Shown one piece after another: positions 10,301-19,589 of a stretch of DNA of 64,000 nucleotides (its first letter is position 1; the number at the start of each line of letters is the position of its first letter). The translations under genes and the position numbers were made by a program. The notes below the pieces were generated by a model. The model had not been told where the DNA came from, did not search any database, and saw only the letters and a list, made by a program, of their open reading frames with translations. Origin of the DNA: Eutreptiella sp. 'Long Island Sound 2002' (Eukaryota > Euglenozoa > Euglenophyceae > Eutreptiales > Eutreptiaceae); assembly GCA_964036045.1 (NCBI GenBank), contig OZ038385.1:16985786-17049785 (forward strand), in the 5' to 3' direction.

Positions 10301-12445
10301 TCTGTAATCAACCACCAACCTCCACTCGCCCTTCTCCTTCTTGGGCACGATGAAGGCTGGGCTGGCCCACTCACTGTCGGAGGGTTCGATCCATCCCCGC
10401 TCAATGAACTCGGCCAACAACTTCTTCATGGCCTCGGCCCGATCGCCCTGAAGTTGGTACTCCCGATGACGATAGATCTTCGGGTTCGGCTTCAGCTTGA
10501 TCTTTGCTGTACCAAACCTCCCACCATCTGGAGGGTTCTTGTTGGCGACGCCACTGAATAGCCGCGGATAGGCCTTGATCAGCCTCTCCTTCAGCTCGGC
10601 GACCTTCGGGTTCTCCTGGGTCTCCTCAGCCGCTTGCTTCGGTATAGATACAACCGACCGCACTGCGGTGTAGGCCTCTTCTGGGTCCGATTCCGACTTC
10701 TCCTCGTCCGATATGCCGTCTTCATCGTCGTGGGGAGCTCTTCCCACCGATAATCTTCGAAAATTTGCGGCATCGGGCTGGTGACTGTCGCTATCGGCAC
10801 CCATTCTTGGAAAATCCCACGTTGGTGGGTCCGACCCAACCGGACCATCGTATTGGTCCGCGATGTGGTCCATGACCCTCGCCACAAATTCGTCCTTCTC
10901 GTACTTGCCGGTGACCAACATCTTGTCATCCCACCAATGCGGAGATGTGACCATGGCCCGCCTCTTCTTGGCTGCCACACGGTCGTGCATCCCCATCCGC
11001 ATGTAGTTGACGACGTCGTCGATCTCGGCGTGGGACAGGACGTCAATGCCATCAATTGGCTGATCCGTCCCCTCCTTGGGCTCAAACATGACCTTCATGG
11101 GCACCGCCTCCACCCTACGGATGAATGCTTCATCACCCGTGGGCTGGGCTTGCGCCCCATCCACCAGGAAAACCTTGGTACCCCACGCTTGACCCGGGGA
11201 GGGCATTGATACACCCTTGGCGTCGATGAACAACTCCTCCTCTGCCCCGAATGACATCTCGTTCAGGGTGATGGAGTCCAGCGTCGACTTGAGACCCTCC
11301 AGCGGACATGGGGTGGAACCTATGCCGGTTATGACCAGGATCCCCTTCGCCCTATCCGCGATGATCTTCTCCACCGTACGTTTGGTGTTATCTAGGGAGC
11401 CATGCCAATACATGGGTCCCCACTCCTTCAAACCCCAATGCCTGTGCCAGGCTGAGTCTCCTCGATGCCAATGCCTCCTACACTTCCGCAGAAGTGGGGC
11501 ATCCCGGGAGGCGAAGATGTCCGTCTCGGGCACTTCAGCTCCCAGCGTCTGAATCATCCTGGTGTACACTTGCGGCGCCATTCCATACTCCGTGAGCTGA
11601 ACTCCACGGTCTCCTCTGGACTTGACACCCACAGCTTGCACCGCTCGGACGATCCGATCCTCTTCCTCAGCGTTCCATTGGGATGACCCGCACGCATAAT
11701 CCGTGGACAGCCATGTGAGGCATTCATCGTCCTCCCGGACCAGCGTTGCACGATGGGGAAGGGCTCCAATGGCGTTGGCCACCATGAAGTCGTACCCCAT
11801 GATCATATCCCAATCAGTAATGTCGGCCACATAGAAGTTCCCGGGTAGAGTGCTTCTCTTCGCCTGATCAGGGCGGTTCAAGCGCTCATGCTCCCAGAAT
11901 TCCATACTGATAGTGGCCTCATGGGTGCCACCACCCATAATCTCTCCGTTGGCGACCTTCAGGCGGACCGGTCTCCGGCTGGGCTGCAGGAATTCCTCCT
12001 TGAACAACCCTCTCCGGACCAGGCTCACCTGGGCACTCGTATCCACCAACACATCCACCACCTTCTCCTCTCGTCCGCACCGTACTCGCACTTTCAAGTG
12101 CAACTGCCGCTCGTCGCCATGAGGTGTATGGACGACTCTCACGGCATGCAACTCTAGCACGTCCGGGTGCATCAGGACTTCAAGGGTATGGTCACGGATG
12201 GTGTAGATCTTGGGTTGGTCCTGCCCGTCCACGGGGCTCTCCGTGGTCTCTCCTTCCTTCTTGCCATGTCCCGTACCCACATGTACTTCCCTTGGCAGGG
12301 CGCTCCAGGGGTTGGGAGTGGCGAAACTCAGTGGTTTTGGCTCTTCCGGAGCCTTCTTCGGCACCCGATGTGCCTTCGCCTTCTCAGGGATTCCACTGAT
12401 TTTCGGAGGAGAGACCTCCGAGGTCCCACTCCCGTGGGGGCTCCT
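7379..12445 (-). CDS. pol: Gypsy-A pol: protease, methyltransferase-like domain, RT, RNase H, integrase, chromodomain
   Basis: This polyprotein copies and inserts the element. It is in the same frame as gag and follows the gag UAG directly. No ATG precedes the conserved region; the first GTG is at 12364, so readthrough is the likely route of expression. Counting from 12364, a retropepsin-like site VDTSA lies near residue 110; it has Ser where D-T-G is usual. A methyltransferase-like domain lies at about 280-405, beginning DIFAS, but its NPPF motif is replaced by WHGSL. RT follows, with FVDD near 783. RNase H has RTDAS near 948. Integrase has an H-H-C-C zinc motif at about 1202-1255, then Asp in MDVF, Asp in CSDRG and Glu in GRAEV. 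A chromodomain at about 1592-1638 includes KVRWKGF and SWEPPSSFV. It ends in TAA. The intact 1661-codon frame suggests recent activity. Confidence 0.9.
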   Translation of the reverse strand, partial: RSPHGSGTSEVSPPKISGIPEKAKAHRVPKKAPEEPKPLSFATPNPWSALPREVHVGTGHGKKEGETTESPVDGQDQPKIYTIRDHTLEVLMHPDVLELHAVRVVHTPHGDERQLHLKVRVRCGREEKVVDVLVDTSAQVSLVRRGLFKEEFLQPSRRPVRLKVANGEIMGGGTHEATISMEFWEHERLNRPDQAKRSTLPGNFYVADITDWDMIMGYDFMVANAIGALPHRATLVREDDECLTWLSTDYACGSSQWNAEEEDRIVRAVQAVGVKSRGDRGVQLTEYGMAPQVYTRMIQTLGAEVPETDIFASRDAPLLRKCRRHWHRGDSAWHRHWGLKEWGPMYWHGSLDNTKRTVEKIIADRAKGILVITGIGSTPCPLEGLKSTLDSITLNEMSFGAEEELFIDAKGVSMPSPGQAWGTKVFLVDGAQAQPTGDEAFIRRVEAVPMKVMFEPKEGTDQPIDGIDVLSHAEIDDVVNYMRMGMHDRVAAKKRRAMVTSPHWWDDKMLVTGKYEKDEFVARVMDHIADQYDGPVGSDPPTWDFPRMGADSDSHQPDAANFRRLSVGRAPHDDEDGISDEEKSESDPEEAYTAVRSVVSIPKQAAEETQENPKVAELKERLIKAYPRLFSGVANKNPPDGGRFGTAKIKLKPNPKIYRHREYQLQGDRAEAMKKLLAEFIERGWIEPSDSEWASPAFIVPKKEKGEWRLVVDYRGLNEQTEHDSYSLPLIDSILQKQQKKRIFTVLDLKHGYHQMPLHPDSRPCTAMSTPLGPMQWKVVPMGAKNGNAVFQRMMEDLLGPVRDCADPFVDDIIIGSGTENMTEDELIDAHEKDLRRVLSELDKHNMVCKPTKASLFVKEVEFAGHVVGHGQRRPMPGKLASLHHWEKPQTISELRSFMGFCNYYSGYVRMYAELSGPLHKMLQVGKFDGRKGSKKKLAWTPEAEDAFNRLKERLLGQLGLFLVDPDKGFVLRTDASDYAVGAVLEQVRDDGTHVPVAFWSRILAEGQRRAWTAREKETYAIVCALRKWSGHIGLQPVVVCTDHQSLQSWHKEHVDTPSGPAARRARWHETFAKFDLSVVYIPGKDNTVADCLSRWAYPAGKAWMDISSHSDAEETEEAKRIIEMEKVMEQEGVKCFVVMANRTDLAKFRGARVQAIREETLEQWMVAPVELVRSVLTEDWSDDYAASEHWGKYWNAVSAPSDDEWPEGLTEDGDKLFLKDKLLVPENRVEQLIDHWHNAQLMHPGRDKMQQDLEWRFKFPPGYYAILDRYCSDCAVCRATKSPNHSTAGNPVYTAIPEAPMRSVAMDVFAMPEVTVEGETYDCVILAVDRHSGYIVAVPGKKSKKKDKKDKHGVGLQAKTVANAMIRHWLTIFDVPAVICSDRGSQFVGTWFKTMCKHMGIRHAKTVAYHSRSNGRAEVAGRQMFEKLRQLHIDEPGRNWYNSLWRVLQAYHDLPGPTGLSPHRILFLRDRVSRTLPWMNHGKVARDANAMMSEADDTAAKVCKALQDEHDKRAKYFKQGKVQKYALQDTVWVERHHKDVLSRHRQASWYVPGVIVRKVGQDVYAVRVGDNKILDRDHTQLRPRAPDPSGRPVTFEFTAGDVDSDDEGEDDDFTAEKILADKPDPGTPGRRLYKVRWKGFAASRDSWEPPSSFVPRYTTVWMDYLKKKGISLDVKDVLVHLVAAVAP

Positions 12446-12448
12446 CTA
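12404..12448 (-). promoter_or_regulatory. Gypsy-A gag stop and candidate readthrough structure
   Basis: In element orientation the UAG is followed at once by AGGAGC. The six bases GAGGAG (12446-12441) can pair with CUCCUC (12411-12406). Between them two small hairpins can form: CCCAC/GUGGG, and ACCU/AGGU with a CGG loop. Together they would make a three-helix junction directly 3' of the stop. This was drawn by hand and no energies were computed. Confidence 0.45.
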
Positions 12449-15400
12449 GACTTGGCTTCCCGCAGCCCCTTCGGGCTGCAATCCGCCAGGACTTTGTCCT
12501 CCACTTTGCTGGGCTTTGAGTTCCGCCAACGTCCTCAACATGTCCTCAGCAACTTCTTCGATCGACCTCACTCGTCGGTCTTGGCCAGGTCCAACACCAT
12601 AGCCTCTTCCTCCGCCTTTTCCTTGGCCTTTGCCTTGGCCTTTTCCCCCGTCTCCGCCCTTCGCCTTCCAGTCGGAAATCCGCTGCTCCTTGGGCTTCTT
12701 CTCGGGGTGAGCGGCGAAGTAGGCCTTCTTGTCCGCCTCATACACCTTGCACTGACGGTGGTCGTGTGCATGGTTGTGTCCCTTGCCATAACAGACCCAG
12801 CACCCATCGTGCTGAGACCTGTACTCTCGGAACGAGAGCGGTGGGTTCCCGATCCTCCTTGGTCCTTCTCTGTTCTTCCTGGGTCCCACCTGGCTCCATC
12901 TGGACCGATCCTGCCCATGGTTCTTCACGTTGTGCGCCACGAACGCGAAGAAATGGGCCTCCTCGTGATCCTCCCGGGACCAGTGGTCTTGGCCACTTCC
13001 ACTTCCATCCTCCGCGGAGTTGGCCGTGTCCTCCTGGATCTCCCGATGATGGCGGTCGTCTCGGTGTCCTCGTTGTCCATGACCATGCCGATCCTGCACG
13101 TGGGCCTCGTTCTTCGCATTGAGCTTCAACTCCACCGTGATGTACTTCACGATCTCGTCCAGGCTCATGCGAGCGAAGATGACTTGCATCTTCAACGGCT
13201 CCCCGCGCCTCCACTCCACGTTGTTGAGGCGCAGCAACCTTTGCCCCATGGAGTCCCCGAATACCTCCACGTACACGGCGTTCTTCAGGCCCAACATCCG
13301 GTCGGGTTCGCCCAGGTTCCTCCTGAAGAACTCCATGATACCCGCATGGGTATCCTCCGCCGCCATAATCCTCACCGCCACCCGTCGCTTGGCGCGCTTC
13401 TTCTCCTCGTCCTCCACTCTCCTCTTCCAGCTGCCGGGGAGGACGTCCTTCAGCAAGTGGCGGATCTCACTGGCCTCGTTCCAGTCTTCCACCAACTTGA
13501 GGCATCTGCGGTACTTCCGCAGATACCGGCTCAACTCCCGGACCCGCAACTCACCGCGGTCCAGCGGCAGTGGAATGGACCACAGGTCCTCCAGCTTCTG
13601 GTTAGGAGCGTCCACCCGCTCCTCATCCTCCAGCCACTGGAGGCAGGCCTGCTCCGTGCGGATCAATCCTTCCCGGATCTGATCCCGCAGCTCCTCCTTG
13701 AGGTCCTGCGCCAGCCGGTGTGGGAATGTCCGGCATACCCACTTGTCCCGCGGCGCTCCCCGCATCTCGCCGACGACCTCCTCGGCGAAGTCCTCCCAGT
13801 CCAGGATGAAGTCATCCAGGTTGGACGGGTTCCCGTCATAATAGGGGATTTTGATTCCCCTGAGGTCGTCGATCCTGATGGCGTCTCCGACGTCTCCAGC
13901 CACCACTCCACCGAGACGGATACCACCTGTGGCCGGGGGGTTTGAGTACACTCCCCGTACATCCCTCTCCTCCATGGAGTGCGGTCCAGTTGGCCCTGAA
14001 CCCATGGGGTTTGGAATGCGGGAAGGACTTCTTCCATCGGCCGTCCATATCCCCGTATTGGGGTCCTTCGCCCACAGATTTCCGCTTGGATGCCCTCGAC
14101 CATGTCCGTCGGCCCTTCCCATGGTCTGCCCCTGCGTGGTCTGGTTCTGGATCTCCTCTTCCGCATAAACTGCATAGGTAGTCGTGGATGGCGGTAGATC
14201 CTGGGCGGCGTGGGACATCTGCACTGTCAGGCTCCTCGGGTCCGTGGCTACGTGCCCTTCCCGCATGGACCCAGCCGGTGCCGTGTGTTCCCCGAGCATT
14301 GTTGACTCGCTGAACAGGGGAACATACGGCAGCGCACCCGGGTCAACACGCGGAGGCGCGTATGGTGCCTCTGCAGGGCCGCCGATGGGTTTCTCCATGG
14401 CGCTCCTGAGGGTCTTAACCCGCTCCACCAGCTCTACCGCGGCCGGCTTTGCCGGGAGCTCCGGACCCGAGGCGAGGGGCTGTCGCTCCTCTAACCTTCT
14501 CAGGCGTCCCGACATGTCCTCCACTAAGTGGAGAAGGCTGTCCACCACTTGCTGCTGCTTCTGCAGGGCCAGCTCCAGATTCTCCCGGTACCGGGCCTGA
14601 TCCGCTCGCAGCTCCTCCATGTGGTTCTCCGCCGCCGACTGGTCGTCCAGGATCCCCGCGACGTCCTCCTCTAGAGCATCCTTGGCGTTGTCCAGGCGGT
14701 CAAGATGATTCACGATGGCGTCCATCCCCATCTTCGGGTACTTGCCCATGAGGAAGGACACGTGCTCGCAGTGGCACGCAGCGTGCTTTCCGCCGGATTC
14801 AGCACATCCCGCGGTTCCCGGCACCTCAGACTCATCGCCCATAGGCGTATCGCCTATGGCGTCCGTCTCTGGGCCCGTGTGCCGGGGCACAGGTGCCGTC
14901 CGGGCCCTGGCTGGTCTCTCCAAGCCCTCGGCGTCGTGCTGCAGGGCGGGCTCGGGGGCCGTATGCGCCCTGGCGATCGGCGCGGACATCTCCGGCTCCG
15001 AAGGTGGCTCGTGGGCTGTCCGATAGCCCTCGGAGTGCCCCTCGGATTCCCACAGCCTGACCGGGCTGGGGTCCGTGTCCATAGCCCCGGCGTCCCTTGC
15101 TGCGGACTTGGGTGACCCGCGCTTCCGGTAGCGCCGGGCCCGTCCTCCACTGCTGCCTGAATGGCATGCCTCATCAGAGTCCTCCGCGGCGGAGCGGAGG
15201 TTGCATGCCTTTCGGCAGCGACGCTCACACATGGAGACGAGATCCTCCATGTCACGTCCTCCTCTTCCCGAGTGTCGTTCTTCTCTTCGGGCTTCAAATT
15301 CCGGAGTTCGCCATGCTCTTGAACGTCTCGGTCCTTCTATGGCTCTAATCTCCGGCGTGGTCTCCACCGAGTCCACAATACGCACCCGGGGCGTACTTGG

Positions 15401-15556
15401 GCAGGGCTCATGAGGGCCCAAGTCCCCGGGTCGGCGGTTGGTAGGGGCAGCAGGTAAGCCTCTGCTACCATAAAGAAGGTCCCTACCAGGACCGGCCCCC
15501 GCTGTGCCCCTTCCGCCTGTAATCCCCGCTGACTTGCTCCGGATCAATGCTTGCAT
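12446..15556 (-). CDS. gag: Gypsy-A gag with in-frame UAG before pol
   Basis: This is a 1036-codon frame encoding the structural Gag protein. The first ATG (15556) lies inside the 5' LTR, about 68 bp before its end, and the frame runs through the primer-binding site, which is read as YGSRG at about residues 29-33. The true start could be a later ATG. A charged low-complexity region is followed by a coiled coil at about 300-360. A capsid-like core beginning YYDGNPSNLDDF near residue 570 runs to about 810. A zinc knuckle-like motif CWVCYGKGH followed by a later Cys lies near 919-936. A G/K-rich tail (GGDGGKGQGKGQGKGGG) could bind RNA. The frame closes with TAG (12446-12448), followed by AGG AGC CCC and 27 open codons leading into pol. 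The capsid-like core is related to Gypsy-D Gag (both share VEDWNE and KRAK stretches). Confidence 0.87.
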   Translation of the reverse strand: MQALIRSKSAGITGGRGTAGAGPGRDLLYGSRGLPAAPTNRRPGDLGPHEPCPSTPRVRIVDSVETTPEIRAIEGPRRSRAWRTPEFEARREERHSGRGGRDMEDLVSMCERRCRKACNLRSAAEDSDEACHSGSSGGRARRYRKRGSPKSAARDAGAMDTDPSPVRLWESEGHSEGYRTAHEPPSEPEMSAPIARAHTAPEPALQHDAEGLERPARARTAPVPRHTGPETDAIGDTPMGDESEVPGTAGCAESGGKHAACHCEHVSFLMGKYPKMGMDAIVNHLDRLDNAKDALEEDVAGILDDQSAAENHMEELRADQARYRENLELALQKQQQVVDSLLHLVEDMSGRLRRLEERQPLASGPELPAKPAAVELVERVKTLRSAMEKPIGGPAEAPYAPPRVDPGALPYVPLFSESTMLGEHTAPAGSMREGHVATDPRSLTVQMSHAAQDLPPSTTTYAVYAEEEIQNQTTQGQTMGRADGHGRGHPSGNLWAKDPNTGIWTADGRSPSRIPNPMGSGPTGPHSMEERDVRGVYSNPPATGGIRLGGVVAGDVGDAIRIDDLRGIKIPYYDGNPSNLDDFILDWEDFAEEVVGEMRGAPRDKWVCRTFPHRLAQDLKEELRDQIREGLIRTEQACLQWLEDEERVDAPNQKLEDLWSIPLPLDRGELRVRELSRYLRKYRRCLKLVEDWNEASEIRHLLKDVLPGSWKRRVEDEEKKRAKRRVAVRIMAAEDTHAGIMEFFRRNLGEPDRMLGLKNAVYVEVFGDSMGQRLLRLNNVEWRRGEPLKMQVIFARMSLDEIVKYITVELKLNAKNEAHVQDRHGHGQRGHRDDRHHREIQEDTANSAEDGSGSGQDHWSREDHEEAHFFAFVAHNVKNHGQDRSRWSQVGPRKNREGPRRIGNPPLSFREYRSQHDGCWVCYGKGHNHAHDHRQCKVYEADKKAYFAAHPEKKPKEQRISDWKAKGGDGGKGQGKGQGKGGGRGYGVGPGQDRRVRSIEEVAEDMLRTLAELKAQQSGGQSPGGLQPEGAAGSQV
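15459..15470 (-). other. Gypsy-A primer-binding site (initiator Met tRNA type)
   Basis: TGGTAGCAGAGG in element orientation is complementary to CCTCTGCTACCA, the 3' end of initiator-Met tRNA in many eukaryotes. The same sequence occurs in Gypsy-B2 and Gypsy-C. It lies about 18 bp beyond the end of LTR-LTR homology. Confidence 0.8.
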
Positions 15557-17833
15557 TTATCGAAATCCAGGGTCCAAAACCAAAAATATAGAAAATAGAA
15601 AATACAATCCTCCTTCAACCCTGAATGGCAACCAGATCCCACAAGTATGGCAATAACCCAATTCACAATCCAAATCAGGCTGCGGGCTTTCGTTCAGCAC
15701 ACCGGTATTCCCACGGTGGCGGGCATGTACAAGAATTGCACCAAGGAAGAAAGCCCTGAAATTGGCATATGAACACATATGAAGCAAATTTGGGGAAAGA
15801 GGTAATCATACACATTCACAGCCATAAACCCATCATTCCCTGGACTCAAGACCTTCCCTTGACTCATCAACATATTACCCTGAACCAGGTCAAATGATAT
15901 GGCTGAATGCCATGTATCACAAGTCAATACACAAACCCCAAAAATGTGTTCACTCCCAAGCCTCTAAATCCTAGCCCAATAGGGAAGGTGGCGTGTCATG
16001 GCCTAGAGTGGCACTCGGGACCATGCCCTACCCTGACATAACCTTAGTTGGACTTGGAGTCGAATGGGCTTAGAGAAATGACCTATGAGTTTGAACTCAT
16101 AACATGTCAAAAAACTGCCAATTCATACCATATTGGCCATATATCAAAAATATGCTCAAAATTGAAGTTACTAATTATCCGAAGGCTCAAAGCATGCATG
16201 GAATCGAAGTCTAGTATTCATGGAGGATAGAGACCAAAGGCCAATGCCCATGTACATCCCCATTTTACCCTCGAAACCCTTTCGGATATGGGCGCCACGC
16301 ACTGCCCAAGTCAGCCCATGATCTTGAGACCAATTCTTGAAATCCTTCGTGCGCCAAGCCAAATGGAGTACACGATCCGGCATATGGTGGTGTTCAACTC
16401 CAAAGCATATGCCAACATATGAACAACATACCATGGTTCGACTCTCCATAGGCTTCTTGCTGTTAGCTGACCAGGTGAGTACACAAAACGCAAAAATGAG
16501 CAAAAATTGAGGTCAAAAACATGAAAATATGACCAAATACAAAGTTGTCATGATAGTATATCTCTATGCTCACCCATGATATCCGCCCATGGTTCAATAC
16601 ACAAATGATTGGAACCATTTGCGAACAATTCCCCCACATGGATCCCCAATCGGGCGCATGGAGATACCTTCGCCACTAATATCTACATGCCCCATGAAAA
16701 TGGGAGTGCACCCATGGATCTCTTTGTCAAACATACCATGAGCAATACATAAGCGGTAGACTTGGTCTAGCGCTTTGAATTCCACAATTGGGACATGGGC
16801 AAAGCCCTTGTCACGTATGGCTCCCCATCTCTTCGGCCACACGAAGATATATAACATGGGCGTGAGCATATCAAACATATATCATGCATATAACAAATAC
16901 CCTCAAAATATGGCTCCCACCATGATATGCCATGTCCCTCCATTGACATAACTTCACGTTAAAAATACGTAGGAACCCAAGGAAAGTTGCTATGCAACCC
17001 CAACACTCATGCGGCACACTCGAAAGTCGCATTAAAATATTCGGTTGCACGGTCCAAGGGTTATATATCACTTTATACCCTCTTGACCCTTTTCCCTTGC
17101 TACACCGGGCATGTACACACACCAAAGGCGTTTGATGCTTCCTAAATTAAGTTGAGACCACGGCAGTTCCAACCCAACCTTCCTTATTCTCATTCCTCAC
17201 ACTCGCGCGTAGATATGGCTCTTCAAAGTGATCCCACGATTCGCTTTTGTTTCCCTTATATCTCCAAGTCAAATGGGTGGCAAGTATAAGGAAAACCTGA
17301 TTCGGGCATAGGGAAAGAAGTATGACCAATCGAAGAAGTCCAAATCAAGTGCGGCGATGTCGAAGTCGAAAATCCGATTTCGACATCACGAAAAATTCGG
17401 ATTAAAGTTTTGAGTGCTTATTTAGAAAAATGCGGAAGCAACGAACCCTTTACAGATGAAATCTGACCCTTCAGAAACGTTTCCGCCAAAATATCTGGAA
17501 ATAACAGTTAACCAATCGGTTAACGCAAAATCGCGAGCCAACTGACAGTCCCCGATACATTGACCATCAGAACGAAAGGCTGAAAAATTACGGAAATATT
17601 ATGATAATAAAACCCTGTTGATTCCTGATATTCCGATATATAAAACTCCGCTGGCGGTGCCTCGGTTCTGAATATGGCCGCTCATAGCCGGAATGGCCAA
17701 ACCTATCACACTATCACATCGGGTTAGTTCAGGTGGATGGGAGAGTATGATATCAGCCAATGGCGGCTTGCCGGCACATAGATACACACCCCAAGTGACC
17801 CCAAGATGGCCACGGGGGTCCGAACCGGCTTCA
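15489..17833 (-). repeat. Gypsy-A 5' LTR
   Basis: This is the partner of 4643-6986. In element orientation it begins TGAAGCC at 17833. It is related to the LTR at the start of Gypsy-D (55647 onward), sharing for example the GAATATCAGGAATCAACAGG and GTCGAAATCGGATTTTCGAC blocks. It contains the first ATG of the gag frame. Short open frames inside it are duplicated in both LTRs and are not genes. Confidence 0.9.
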
Positions 17834-17980
17834 AGAGGAACGAGTCCTTCGTGGAGTCCTCCAGCACTACCACAGGGTCGTACTTGTAGTAGCCCTCCTC
17901 GTTCAGGGACAGGACAAACATTTTTGAGCCTTTAGATGCTTGACGAATGTGCCCCTTGACAATTTTTTGGGCTGCGACAT
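17834..17980 (-). pseudogene. PLE ORF2 N-terminal fragment, cut by Gypsy-A
   Basis: On the minus strand an ATG at 17980 opens a short frame starting MSQPKKLSRG. It shifts at an A run near 17921 into a frame starting MFVLSLNEEGYYKY and runs to the Gypsy-A junction at 17834. On the far side of Gypsy-A a frame starting MDFSGNEEDLAD (4633) may continue it. I infer that these were one coding region before the insertion. No domain is recognisable in this part. Confidence 0.45.
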
Positions 17981-18014
17981 CTACTTCACCCCTCGAGTGC
18001 CAGGCGGGGGACTT

Positions 18015-19589
18015 TCAGGCTGTTTGGGCCGCAATGAGACGCTCAAGTTTTTTGTCACTGCTGTCCAGTTTAGTTTGCAGGGCCTTCAGTTGCTGCTTTT
18101 GAGCCTCCTGGGTAGTAGACAAACCTGCTAGCTCTGAGCGTAGGGTGGCCACCTCAGCTGGTACTGTCCCTGGTGGGGAGGAGGATGAAGCCGACGTCTC
18201 CGGGTCGTCCGAGGTGAACAGCGCCTGGGCAGTTTCGTCTACAACCATGGCAGAATGCGGGCTAGATCCATAAGTGCGTCCTTTGCATTTCGCAGCAGGG
18301 CTAGGCGTTACGTCGGCATCCACGCACACTAGTCGTTCCCGGGTGCGTTTGTGACTGTCCCGGGAATCCGTAGTGCCATCCGCTGCATGAGCCTGTGGAT
18401 GGCGCTGATGCAAGCGACTGGGGTCCAGAGACCGTAGACACACTGTCAATGGTGGGTTCTAGGACGGGAGACGGTACTGTCGACGGACCCACTGATGAGT
18501 ATGGGTTCACGGACGGCGCTGCGCTAGGTGGGTGTGATTGTCCAGCCGCAGGTGATGCTGTCCCGCCTTGAGACTGAGAGAAGAGCTGTAGGGCTTGGAG
18601 CATGCAGGTGACCATGTCCGGAGTCGCAGAAGGAGCAATAGGTGCTGGGGCCTGGGCAGGCGGTGCATGAACCACAGGGCGTGGCGCTGGTGGAGAAGTA
18701 TTGCGGGATCCTCGGTCACCGTAGTCTTTGTTGAAGGATAGGGAGTGTGTGTCGACCCCTTTAGCTGCGAGGATGGAGTTAACCGCATCGACATTGTTCT
18801 TGGTGCCAGCTTTGCGATTTTCCCCCGGTAGGATACCCTCGGCGATGCGTTCAGAGGCATTGGGCTTGTCGGCATGTGGGCATTTTTTGAACTGATGGCC
18901 TGTTTTTCCGCAGCAGTTACAGATGAGGGAGGGAGGGTTGAACGCACCGTCTTTGGTAGTATAACTTGGCCCGGAGTCTGGGTGTGTTTCCTGGAGGAGC
19001 ATAGCTTCATCATGGCGGGCGGTGGTATGGTTACCCAAGCCGCAATACATGCCGTCACACCAGAGCATTGGGGTACCAAGAGGTAGATCACGGGAGATGC
19101 GCATAACCGGCGTTTCTTTGGACATGTCCGCATTCGTCTGGCGTGGGGCGGTTTGCGGCGGAGTAGTCTGGGGCTGTTGAGGGAAAAGTTGCTGGGGTTG
19201 GATGGGCGAGAACTGCATCGGAGCTGCGGCCGGAGCTGCCGGTGTCGGCTGGCTCAGTGAGGGCAGCGAAGTGGTGTGCCCTGCGAAGTGATAAATGCTT
19301 GCATCATGTGCACCAGTTGGTTCGGGTCGGGGCTGGCTATCGACGGCGGAACAGCGCCAGTCGGGTTCGGGAACGTGTACGCCACATTAGGGTGATGCTG
19401 GGGGACGAAGAGGGATGCGCCTGGAATGGAGCCTTGGGGGTAGTGGGGCACTGTGGGTGCAGGTTGACCTGCGGCATATTGCGAGGTTGGAGCTGCGGAA
19501 TGCGCGGCAGGCACTTGACCAGATTGAGGGGCAGCAGATTCGGATGACAACAAAGTCGTTTGGTGATGCGGTATTTGATTATGCGACAT
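18015..19589 (-). pseudogene. PLE ORF1: Gag-like protein with CCHC zinc knuckle and coiled coil (frameshifted)
   Basis: This ORF of about 520 codons lies upstream of ORF2 on the minus strand and is broken by two frameshifts (near 19260 and near 18400). It starts MSHNQIPHHQ at 19589. The first third is rich in P, Q, A and S. A zinc knuckle CNCCGKTGHQFKKCPH (C-x2-C-x4-H-x4-C) lies near 18880-18930. After a Pro/Ala/Ser-rich stretch, a C-terminal coiled coil is predicted from LRSELAGLSTTQEAQKQQLK, ending near 18015. The layout resembles an RNA-binding Gag-like ORF1. I assign it to the PLE because it lies just upstream of ORF2 in the same orientation and between the tandem copies. It could instead be a separate older element. 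Confidence 0.6.

Larger units (their letters stand above)
4643..17833 (-). mobile_element. Gypsy-A: nearly intact Ty3/gypsy chromovirus-type LTR retrotransposon
   Basis: Two LTRs (4643-6986 and 15489-17833) flank gag and pol on the minus strand. The order is protease, methyltransferase-like domain, RT, RNase H, integrase, chromodomain. The LTRs differ by about eleven substitutions and one 1-bp indel over 2344 bp by eye (about 0.5%), so the insertion is young. The primer-binding site is at 15459-15470 and the polypurine tract at 6987-6997. Neither gag nor pol has a premature stop or frameshift, apart from the single UAG between them. No target-site duplication is visible: CCTCT flanks the 5' LTR in element orientation, and the other end seems to have lost the last bases of its LTR. 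It lies within the PLE ORF2 sequence, so it is younger than the PLE. Confidence 0.9.

Noticed and set aside
12167-13945. A 592-codon plus-strand open frame opposite Gypsy-A gag and the gag-pol junction.
   Set aside because: Gag with zinc knuckle and pol on the minus strand are clearly the coding strand; the plus-strand frame has no recognisable motif.
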